The notes beneath the pieces were generated by a model that did no database searches, was not told the DNA's origin, and saw nothing but the letters and a program-made list of their open reading frames with translations. A stretch of DNA of 10,558 bases from Boseongicola sp. SB0662_bin_57. GTDB lineage: Bacteria; Pseudomonadota; Alphaproteobacteria; Rhodobacterales; Rhodobacteraceae. The stretch is from NCBI GenBank assembly GCA_009839535.1, contig VXPN01000450.1, forward strand, positions 1 to 10,558, given 5' to 3'. Every line of letters begins with the position of its first letter. The first letter of the stretch is position 1. Shown here piece by piece: positions 1 through 5,830 of this stretch. Both the position numbers and the translations under genes were made by a program.

Positions 1-1183
1 CATCGACAAGGCTCTGAAAGGAAACGGGCGATGTCTCGGTCATGCCGTAGCAGATTGTAACCTCGCGCAGGTTCATGCGAGTGGAGATCTGTTCCATGAC
101 TTCCATCGGACAGGGAGCGCCGGCCATGATGCCGGTACGCAGGGATTCGAGGTCAAGGCTTTCTCCCTCGAGCTCCTGCAGCATGGAGACGAACATCGTT
201 GGCACGCCATAGACCGCCGTGCAGCGCTCTCCGGACAGGGCCTGAAGCGTTGCGCGCGGCTCGAAGGCCTCGCCCGGGAAAACCATCGCCGCCCCCTTGC
301 TCACCGCGCCCAGGACTCCCATGACCATGCCGAAGCAGTGATAGAGCGGCACCGGAATGCACAGCCGGTCCGCTTCCGTCAGCCTGATGCGATCGGTCAC
401 AAAACGCGCGTTGTTGACGATGTTATGGTGAGAGAGAGTCGCTCCTTTCGGCGCACCCGTGGTGCCGGACGTGAACTGGATGTTGATGGCATCGTCCGGG
501 CTGAGCGAGTCGTCGATGGCATGGAGGCGCCGTTGCTGCGCCGGGCCGCCGAGATCACGAACCTCGTCAAAGGTGAACGCGCCGGGCCCGGGATCCGCCC
601 CCGTCACGATCACGCTTCCGAGGGCCGGCAGCCTTGCGGCGTTCAACTGGCCTGGCTCGCACGACTCCAGTTCCGGGGCCAGTTCCATGATCATCGAGAG
701 ATAATCGGATGACTTGAACGACGGTGCCAGGACGAGTGCCTTGCAGCCGACCTTGTTGAGCGCGAATTCCAGTTCCCCAATCCGGTATGCGGGATTGACG
801 TTCACCAGGATCGCTCCGATCCGGGCAGTGGCGAACTGGATCAAGACCCACTCGTACCTGTTGGGTGACCAGATTCCAACGCGGTCCCCCTTCTGCAGCC
901 CCAAGGCGAGAAGCCCGGATGCAAGGGCGTCGATGTCCCTGTCGAAGTCGTGGTAGCTCTTCCGCTCGCCGGTCTCGCAGAACACCAGGGCATCCTTTGG
1001 CCCGTGCCGTGACACGGCCCTCCGGAACATCCGGGGGATCGTGACGTGTTCGAGATCAGCGGTCGTCTCGCCCCTGACATGGGACTGTCCGCCGAGGGGC
1101 ACGCCCAAGGCGGAGGGATCTGATCCAGATGGCTGGCATGCTGCCCGGCCTTGGTCGGAAAGGCTCTCGTTCGGGACCGACAT
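1..1183 (-). CDS. AMP-forming acyl-CoA synthetase (ACSF2/YngI-like), 3' end outside window
   Basis: It activates a carboxylic acid, probably a medium- or long-chain fatty acid, to its acyl-CoA through an acyl-adenylate. It is a cytosolic or membrane-associated enzyme feeding beta-oxidation. The reading frame is open from 1183 to the left edge, giving 394 codons of a family usually about 550 residues long, so the C-terminal lid domain is missing. The P-loop-like adenylate motif TSGTTGAPKG is at residues 238-247 and the adenine-binding motif YGMTETSP at 379-386. An N-terminal stretch GLQKGDRVGIWSPN and NPAYRIGELEFAL fit the ACSF2/YngI branch. The ATG at 1183 is chosen because GAGGAGG lies five bases upstream. 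It has no partner gene in the window; it is divergent from the PIN module, 690 bases away. The exact substrate cannot be read from the sequence. The class is certain, the subfamily likely. Confidence 0.93.
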   Translation of the reverse strand, partial: MSVPNESLSDQGRAACQPSGSDPSALGVPLGGQSHVRGETTADLEHVTIPRMFRRAVSRHGPKDALVFCETGERKSYHDFDRDIDALASGLLALGLQKGDRVGIWSPNRYEWVLIQFATARIGAILVNVNPAYRIGELEFALNKVGCKALVLAPSFKSSDYLSMIMELAPELESCEPGQLNAARLPALGSVIVTGADPGPGAFTFDEVRDLGGPAQQRRLHAIDDSLSPDDAINIQFTSGTTGAPKGATLSHHNIVNNARFVTDRIRLTEADRLCIPVPLYHCFGMVMGVLGAVSKGAAMVFPGEAFEPRATLQALSGERCTAVYGVPTMFVSMLQELEGESLDLESLRTGIMAGAPCPMEVMEQISTRMNLREVTICYGMTETSPVSFQSLVD

Positions 1184-1188
1184 TGCGT

Positions 1189-1217
1189 CCTCCTCGCATT
1201 GCGAGGGAATCCCTCGC
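1189..1217 (-). promoter_or_regulatory. Leader dyads overlapping the acyl-CoA synthetase ribosome binding site
   Basis: Read on the minus strand, the leader contains GCGAGGGA (1208-1201), one base, TCCCTCGC (1217-1210 as its mirror arm), then AAT and GCGAGG running into the Shine-Dalgarno GAGGAGG (1195-1189), five bases before the ATG. The central arm can pair with the upstream arm (7 bp, loop ATT) or with the downstream arm (6 bp, loop AAT), and the second pairing covers most of the ribosome binding site. The 17-base dyad could equally be a DNA operator for a dimeric repressor. The pairings are seen directly; any regulatory function is inferred. Confidence 0.4.
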
Positions 1218-1795
1218 CCGTTTCAACGGTATTGGCAGCCGGTCTGGTGTTCAACTCAAGGTTGAGCGACATCGCTTCTGCACTTGGCAAGATGAACAGG
1301 CTGTCTGTGTGCGGCACCTCCTTCGGCTGTTCCGATGGAACACATGCCTCCGGCTGGACAGACCGGGCCTGGCCGCGTGGGACGCGTGAGGGGAAATCCG
1401 GGCGGGGCGCGGTTCTCGGCTGATGGAGGCACGATCTCGCCGAAGCCTTGAAAACAAGGAGTCCGAGGCTTTGGCCCGAAACCGGCATCCCACCCTTTCG
1501 CGACTCCGGCTTCATGCCACGGCGTGCATTTGTGGATTCGTCGTTGGCCAATTTCGGAGGTGCTGATCTCGACGCATAAGAAAATTTCAGCTTTCGTGAA
1601 GCCTTGGTTGCGAAGTCCTCTTGGTGTCGGCATCAGGCCGTGGAAAGAACCTTCAGTTCGTTTCTTCATGGATTGCGAGTTCGGGAACGGCTTCGCGCTC
1701 AGCCCTTTCGTAGCGGATGTCGACGGCGCGCCCTACGCCGGGCGGGACACCTGAGGAGCCGTGGACGCAGGACGTTGAGAATTCCAGACCGCGAC
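1218..1795. other. Gene-poor stretch between acyl-CoA synthetase and PIN module
   Basis: I see no gene here that I can support. Several frames are open on both strands, the longest being about 137 codons on the minus strand (1256-1669), but none has a ribosome binding site with a recognisable protein and they overlap each other, as expected in GC-rich DNA. A short AT-richer patch sits at roughly 1565-1605. A small inverted repeat, CTCAA-GG-TTGAG, lies near 1254-1265. The acyl-CoA synthetase promoter should be in the left part, but no clear -35/-10 pair stands out. Confidence 0.5.
1774..1785 (+). repeat. Left arm of inverted repeat flanking the PIN module
   Basis: GTTGAGAATTCC occurs here, and its complement with one base missing (GGATTCTCAAC) occurs at 2791-2801, just after the PIN gene. 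Continuing outward, both copies also share a gapped GAC/GCG match. The arms therefore bracket the two-gene unit. An 11-12 base match can arise by chance in a kilobase-scale comparison, so this is a weak boundary signal. Confidence 0.3.
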
Positions 1796-1824
1796 TTGAC
1801 CGCCCCTGCACGCAATCCTATCCC
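1796..1824 (+). promoter_or_regulatory. Candidate sigma-70-type promoter of the PIN module
   Basis: TTGACC (1796-1801) is followed after 17 bases by TATCCC (1819-1824). The -35 is good and the -10 keeps only the first three consensus bases. A transcript would start near 1831, about 48 bases before the preferred antitoxin start. No clear operator palindrome was seen over it, although such modules are usually autoregulated. Confidence 0.35.
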
Positions 1825-1878
1825 TGAAGACGCGAACGGGAGGGAGGACGGCGTCTCCCGGGCGGCATGGAGCGCAAG

Positions 1879-2121
1879 ATGGAACTCGTCACGACAGCCC
1901 AGGTTCTGGAAGCATACTCCAGGGGCGTCATCCCGCCCGAGGAGGCCATCCGGCGTCTGGGCGTGACAGGATTCGGCGACCTGATGCTGGTGATGGCGGA
2001 CTGCGAGGTCCCCCTCCCCCGGGGCGCCGGGGAGGAAGCGGAGACGGAGCGCGAACTCCGCGAGGCGCTGCCGTTTCTGCGCGCAAACCTGGTTTCCGCT
2101 CCGGAGGCCGCGGGGAAATGA
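1879..2121 (+). CDS. Putative antitoxin paired with PIN-domain protein
   Basis: A small acidic protein of 80 residues whose likely role, from position and size, is to bind and neutralise the PIN protein encoded right after it. The N-terminal half (TTAQVLEAYSRG, then PPEEAIRRLGV, then GDLMLVMAD) looks like a short helical, winged-helix or HTH-like DNA-binding segment. The C-terminal half (about residues 44-80) is charged and probably the flexible toxin-binding tail. The frame also has an ATG at 1867 giving 84 residues. I prefer 1879, because GGAG at 1869-1872 sits six bases before it, while the purine-rich GGGAGGGAGG near 1838-1847 is too far from 1867. The stop overlaps the next start as ATGA (2118-2121), which suggests translational coupling. 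The family is not recognised by name; the antitoxin role is inferred. Confidence 0.68.
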   Translation: MELVTTAQVLEAYSRGVIPPEEAIRRLGVTGFGDLMLVMADCEVPLPRGAGEEAETERELREALPFLRANLVSAPEAAGK

Positions 2122-2780
2122 TCTCCGTTGTCGTGCCGGACACGGGCCCGCTCATCTCGCTTGGCCTGGTCGGACGACTCGATCTCGTCGACAGGTTCAA
2201 CAGCCAGATCCTGATCACGGATGCCGTCAGGACAGAGCTTCTCGAGGGCCGTCCGTCCGCGCCGGAACGGGAGGCCCTTGCAGGGTGGATCGCGGCGGGC
2301 GGCAACCGCCTGCGCATCGTGGAAACCCCGTCGGGAAGTCTCCTGCAAAGGGCTTTCGACCTCCTGGACTACGTCCCGGAGGACAGGCTTGATCACGAGC
2401 GCCGGAAGGTGCGACGCGAGATGAGGAACGCCGGGGAGAACTCCATCCGGGACCTGGCGGAGGAAATGCGCGGTGGACTGGTCGGTGACACGACCGGACT
2501 GGTGCTGTTCGAGGACAGGCGCGTGAGGAACATGGATTTCGGGCCACGCGTGCGCCGCCTCTCGACATGGTCCTTTGCCCTCGCGCTCGAGGCGCTGGAC
2601 GTCATCCCTTCGGCGGAAGGCCTGTTCGACGAGATCGAGAGGGCAGGACGAATGGCCAGCCGCATCGTCTTTGACCAGCGCAGGGCTGAAGCCGGGGACG
2701 ACTTCGCGGAAAGCTACGACATGACGGGACTTGCGGCGAAGAAAGGGGGTGGCGGGGACGGCTCCGGAGGGCCTCGCTGA
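2118..2780 (+). CDS. PIN-domain protein, probable ribonuclease toxin
   Basis: PIN domains are Mg2+-dependent nucleases that in VapC-like toxins cut RNA. In this 220-residue protein the fold shows as VVPDTGPLISLGLVG (Asp8), then ILITDAVRTELLEG (Asp35, Glu40), then GENSIRDLA (Glu107) and LVLFEDRRVR (Glu132, Asp133), which supply the usual acidic cluster. A segment of about 60 residues (45-105) separates the second and third motifs. A tail after residue 170 ends in a glycine-rich GGGGDGSGG run, so the protein is longer than a typical VapC of about 130-140 residues. The start is the ATG inside the ATGA overlap with the antitoxin-like gene, which supports co-translation. It could instead be a PIN protein of the DUF3368 kind with no toxic role, but the paired small gene favours a toxin-antitoxin module. 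Confidence 0.8.
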   Translation: MISVVVPDTGPLISLGLVGRLDLVDRFNSQILITDAVRTELLEGRPSAPEREALAGWIAAGGNRLRIVETPSGSLLQRAFDLLDYVPEDRLDHERRKVRREMRNAGENSIRDLAEEMRGGLVGDTTGLVLFEDRRVRNMDFGPRVRRLSTWSFALALEALDVIPSAEGLFDEIERAGRMASRIVFDQRRAEAGDDFAESYDMTGLAAKKGGGGDGSGGPR

Positions 2781-2790
2781 AACGCGTCGA

Positions 2791-2801
2791 GGATTCTCAA
2801 C
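2791..2801 (-). repeat. Right arm of inverted repeat flanking the PIN module
   Basis: GGATTCTCAAC is the complement of the left arm at 1774-1785, with one T missing. It begins ten bases after the PIN gene stop codon. It could mark the edge of a transferred segment or be a coincidence. Confidence 0.3.
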
Positions 2802-2957
2802 TGCGCACCCGTGTTGCATCGCCCGAGCGGCGAGGACAGGCCGCCGTCACGGAAAGGATCCTGCACGAATGCCTTCGCCGCTGCCGCGGGCCTGCGCGTC
2901 ATGATCGCGCCGCCACAAGATGCGTTTCGACATATGTGTGATGCGGGGATGCAACGA

Positions 2958-2985
2958 GACGACGGCCTGCGAGAGACCCGTCGTC
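2958..2985. repeat. 8-bp inverted repeat (hairpin) downstream of PIN gene
   Basis: GACGACGG (2958-2965) and CCGTCGTC (2978-2985) are perfect complements separated by 12 bases. The stem is strong and GC-rich, and no T-run follows on either strand, so it is not a classical intrinsic terminator. It may still stall polymerase or protect the 3' end of the PIN transcript. Confidence 0.4.
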
Positions 2986-3282
2986 GCCTTCGGCCCGAAA
3001 TGTCGCCATCGATGCGTCCTCCCCGAAACGATGCCGCCGGTACCAGCAAGGAACGCCCGCCCTTTGCCGTCAAACGCAATCCTTGACAGGGCTTGCGCCG
3101 CCGGGGCTCTCGGCGGACACGCTCAATAGAGGGACGGCGGAATCCTCGGTCAGAACGATTGCCCGTTCGGCGCCGATCCGCTTTCCGGCACGCGGACGAT
3201 CAATGGTCAACAGGCGGGTGCGGTTGCCTCCACCTCCAACTTTCATGAGACCACGTCAACGCCCCTTCAATCTGCAATTGTC

Positions 3283-3326
3283 TTGGGGCGATCAGATCCT
3301 GGCGCGGTCACCCCTTCTCCAGTCCG
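3283..3326 (-). pseudogene. Possible decayed fragment of an acyl-CoA synthetase gene
   Basis: Over about 42 bases this stretch matches positions 861-902 inside the acyl-CoA synthetase gene in 33 positions with two single-base gaps, and most differences are transitions. On the minus strand it reads GLEKG, one extra base, DRARI, stop, SPQ, against GLQKGDRVGIWSPN in the intact gene, a conserved part of that family. The match does not extend clearly on either side. It may be the last recognisable scrap of a duplicated gene or a chance resemblance. Confidence 0.25.
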
Positions 3327-3526
3327 CCCGCCGAATGGCATTCCCGAAGCGAAGGGTGCAGATCCACGTTGCCGACATGTTCCCCACTGGCAACAGCGAC
3401 CTCCCCTCCGTATTCGCACTGCAAATCACCCGGCGAGAAGGGCAGGCAGACAAGGCGGGTGCCGCATTGCCGCATAGGCGGGACTCACTGCATCGACAAG
3501 TGCAGACCGGACCGATGGCTTCTCCG

Positions 3527-4405
3527 CTATCTCGCCCTGCGGATCAAGCTGCCAGCGCCGTGCTCGGTGAACAGTTCAAGGAGGCAGGCATTCGGCGTTC
3601 GCCCGTCCAGGATGACAACGGCGCGCACGCCTCCGTCAATGGCCGCGAGCGCGGTCTCGGTCTTGGGCACCATTCCGTCGGTGATGACACCGTCCTTTGT
3701 CAGCTTGCGGATCTGTTCAGGCGTGATCTCGGTCACGACCTTGCCTTCGGCGTTCATTACGCCGGTGACATCGGTAAGGAGAAGCAGCCGGTCAGCGTCC
3801 AGGCTTGCCGCGATGGCACCCGCAGCGGTGTCGCCATTGACATTGAGCGTCTCGCCGTTTCGCCCCGCTCCAAGGGGCGCGATGACGGGAATCACCTCGG
3901 CCTCCATCAACGTTCGCAGGATGCCTGGGTCCATTTCGGCAGGCTCGCCGACGAAACCAAGATCCGACCCGACCTGGTCACAGATCATCAGGTTGGCGTC
4001 CTTTCCGGAGAGACCCAGCGCCCGGCCGCCTTCGGCGTTGATGGCCTGCACGATCCGCTTGTTCACGAGCCCCGAAAGCACCATTTCAACGACTTCGGCG
4101 GTTGCCAGGTCCGTAACCCGCTTCCCACGCACGAACTCGGTCTTGATGCCAAGCCTGTCGAGCATTTCCGCGATCATCGGGCCGCCCCCGTGAACGATCA
4201 CCGGATTGACGCCGACCTGCCGCATCAGCACGATGTCACGCGCGAAGCTGGCCATGGCGTCGGCATCGCCCATCGCGTTGCCGCCGAACTTGATGACAAC
4301 GGTCGCGCCGTCGTAGCGTTGCAGGTAGGGCAACGCCTCGTTCAGGGTGCGTGCCGTGGCGATCCAGTCGCGATTCATGTCTCTCGGCTTCATCGGATTT
4401 CCCAT
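3527..4405 (-). CDS. argB: Acetylglutamate kinase
   Basis: It phosphorylates N-acetyl-L-glutamate with ATP, the second step of arginine (ornithine) biosynthesis in the cytosol. The 292-residue length is normal. The amino-acid kinase fold shows as VVIKFGGNAM (residues 36-45, Lys39), VHGGGP (71-76, the glycine loop holding the substrate), LNVNGDTAAGAIA (187-199), TDVTGV (211-216) and DGMVPK (243-248). An N-terminal helix before the first strand (about 15-32, TLNEALPYLQRY) is the feature known from arginine-inhibited members, so feedback inhibition by arginine is likely. The ATG at 4405 has GAGG seven bases upstream. An ATG at 4393, preceded by GGGAAA, is an alternative giving 288 residues. It is the last gene of the yidC-MOSC-engB unit, 34 bases after engB. 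Confidence 0.97.
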   Translation of the reverse strand: MGNPMKPRDMNRDWIATARTLNEALPYLQRYDGATVVIKFGGNAMGDADAMASFARDIVLMRQVGVNPVIVHGGGPMIAEMLDRLGIKTEFVRGKRVTDLATAEVVEMVLSGLVNKRIVQAINAEGGRALGLSGKDANLMICDQVGSDLGFVGEPAEMDPGILRTLMEAEVIPVIAPLGAGRNGETLNVNGDTAAGAIAASLDADRLLLLTDVTGVMNAEGKVVTEITPEQIRKLTKDGVITDGMVPKTETALAAIDGGVRAVVILDGRTPNACLLELFTEHGAGSLIRRAR

Positions 4406-4439
4406 TTCAGGGCCTCAGTACGCTTTCGCCCCTCCGGGC

Positions 4440-5084
4440 TCAAGCTGAACCGGCAATGATTGCGCGCAGCACCTCGACGCCCTCACCCGTCTCGGAGGAC
4501 GTCAGCAAGATTTCCGGGAATGCAGCCGGGTGCGTCTGGAGCGCGCTCCGCACGCGCCGCAGCAGGTTGTCCCGGTCCTTCGCCTTGTCGGCCTTGGTCA
4601 GCACGATCTGGAAGGCAACTGCCGAGATGTCCAGCAGGGTCAGGATTTCCTCGTCGACCGGCTTGATGCCGTGGCGCGCGTCGATCAGCACGAAAGCGCG
4701 GCGAAGCGTGGCGCGTCCGGAAAGATAGGACTTGAGCAGTCTTTGCCAGTTCTCGACCACCTTCAGTGGCGCCTTGGCAAATCCATAGCCCGGCAAGTCG
4801 ACAAGGTAATGGCTGTCGGCCAGCGTGAAGTAGTTGATTTCCTGCGTCCTGCCGGGCGTGTTCGAGGTGCGGGCAAGCGCCTTCCTGCCCGTCACCGCGT
4901 TGATCAGCGTGGACTTGCCGACGTTCGAACGGCCCGCGAAGCAGAACTCCATCCTGTCGGCGGGCGGCAGTCCGTCCATGGCGACGACTCCCTTCAGGAA
5001 GTCCGTGCCCTTGGCAAAGAGCGCACGGCCGGCCTTCAGTTCGGAAGCGCTCGCCGCAGCAAGCGGAAACGAAAGAGACGTCAT
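4440..5084 (-). CDS. engB: Ribosome-biogenesis GTP-binding protein EngB (YihA/YsxC)
   Basis: An essential TRAFAC-class GTPase in most bacteria, acting in late assembly of the 50S ribosomal subunit. The 214-residue protein has all the G motifs: GRSNVGKST (51-59, P-loop), SNTPGRTQ (74-81, switch I with Thr), DLPGYGFA (96-103, G3), TKAD (163-166, G4) and SSETGEG (196-202, G5). The frame is open 51 codons further upstream, but that extension lies inside the MOSC gene and is arginine/glycine-rich without similarity to the family. The ATG at 5084 has GAGG seven bases before it and overlaps the MOSC stop as ATGA (5084-5081), so it is the real start and is probably translated by coupling. argB follows after 34 bases. 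Confidence 0.97.
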   Translation of the reverse strand: MTSLSFPLAAASASELKAGRALFAKGTDFLKGVVAMDGLPPADRMEFCFAGRSNVGKSTLINAVTGRKALARTSNTPGRTQEINYFTLADSHYLVDLPGYGFAKAPLKVVENWQRLLKSYLSGRATLRRAFVLIDARHGIKPVDEEILTLLDISAVAFQIVLTKADKAKDRDNLLRRVRSALQTHPAAFPEILLTSSETGEGVEVLRAIIAGSA

Positions 5085-5830
5085 GTCACGACCTCGACTG
5101 GATCGCCCGCAGCGATTTCGCCATCCTGAATGACTTCGGCGTAGACTCCGAATTCCTGGTGGCCAAGTGCCTGAAGCACGCCGAGCGTGTCCACGTCGCG
5201 GCGTCCCGTGTCGGGGTTGGCCATGGTTGCCTTGCATCGCGTGATCTCACACCGCACTCGCAGCGCGGCTGCTCCGACCCGAATCTCCTTGCCGACCCAG
5301 CCCTTCTCCTCCCACGAGGTCAGGCCCCGGATCCAGAGGTTGCCACGCCAGCGGTGGATCGACAGGTTCTTGCCCACCCTTTGCGACAAGGCCTGGTTCG
5401 ACGCCAACGAATTGATCGAAATCCAAGGGTCCGGCGCATCCGTAAGATTCGCGTCCGCGGCGCGATGGATTCCTGTGGGTTGGGGCAGGTGTTCAGGCCA
5501 GATATGCGAAAGCCAGTCGAGAAGGGCCGTAGCGTCCACCTCAGAGTCGGGACAGATCGAGACTTGGCCGGCCTCCGGGTGAACGAGCGTCAGGCGGTTC
5601 AGCGATTCATCCCAGGCGCAGGTGGCGGCCATCAATCTCGGTTCGGTCACGCCACGCAGGAAGTTCGCCTTTGGAACCCAACCCCGGTCCAGCTTCGAAC
5701 GCTCGTGAGCCACTGCCCAGACCCGGTCCATGGGGAGCCACCGGCCACGCGCCAGGGTGGTGCGGCTCAGTTCCTCCCGTCCGATCGCCTTCAGCGGATG
5801 TCGGATGATGCAGTCAAGCGTGGCGTTCAT
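5081..5830 (-). CDS. MOSC domain-containing protein
   Basis: MOSC proteins bind molybdenum cofactor or relatives through a conserved cysteine and handle sulfur transfer or N-hydroxyl reduction (YcbX/mARC-like). The physiological substrate of this one is unknown. The 249 residues comprise an N-terminal MOSC beta-barrel (about 3-90, starting IIRHPLKAIG) and a C-terminal MOSC domain (about 110-247) with ISINSLAS, RWRGNLWI and TRCKATMANPDTGRRD. Cys199 in the last motif corresponds to the Moco-ligand cysteine of YcbX/mARC proteins; Cys194 is nearby. The start ATG at 5830 overlaps the yidC stop as ATGA, and its own ribosome binding site is weak, which fits translational coupling to yidC. The stop overlaps engB in the same way. 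Confidence 0.9.
   Translation of the reverse strand: MNATLDCIIRHPLKAIGREELSRTTLARGRWLPMDRVWAVAHERSKLDRGWVPKANFLRGVTEPRLMAATCAWDESLNRLTLVHPEAGQVSICPDSEVDATALLDWLSHIWPEHLPQPTGIHRAADANLTDAPDPWISINSLASNQALSQRVGKNLSIHRWRGNLWIRGLTSWEEKGWVGKEIRVGAAALRVRCEITRCKATMANPDTGRRDVDTLGVLQALGHQEFGVYAEVIQDGEIAAGDPVEVVT

Larger units (their letters stand above)
2781..3526. other. Gene-poor stretch between the converging PIN module and argB
   Basis: No gene is supported. Open frames exist on both strands, but none is recognised or well started. Two short minus-strand frames read unusually smoothly: one of 55 codons (3475 to 3308) ending in GGLEKG, and one of 58 codons (3246 to 3070) starting MKVGGGGNRT. Neither has a convincing ribosome binding site. 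The stretch also holds an 8-bp hairpin (2958-2985) and a short match to the acyl-CoA synthetase gene (3283-3326), described separately. The two neighbouring units are transcribed towards each other, so terminators are expected here, but no stem followed by a T-run was found. Confidence 0.5.

Noticed and set aside
841..1551. Minus-strand frame of 236 codons reaching into the acyl-CoA synthetase gene
   Set aside because: Its 3' part is a shifted frame of a clearly coding gene and its 5' part has no start signal or family resemblance.
1818..2819. Minus-strand open frame of 333 codons across the PIN module
   Set aside because: It lies antisense to two genes that have ribosome binding sites, an ATGA overlap and PIN motifs. 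The antisense product is arginine/serine-rich and unrecognised.
3488..3505. CTGCA/TGCAG inverted repeat after argB as terminator
   Set aside because: The stem is only 5 bp with an 8-base loop and no T-run follows on the argB strand.
3083..4459. Plus-strand open frame of 458 codons across argB
   Set aside because: It is the antisense shadow of argB, rich in His, Arg and Pro, with no family resemblance. The argB frame on the other strand carries all expected motifs.
5085..5237. N-terminal extension of EngB by 51 residues
   Set aside because: The extension lies within the MOSC coding sequence, is unlike EngB proteins, and a good ribosome binding site precedes the inner ATG at 5084.
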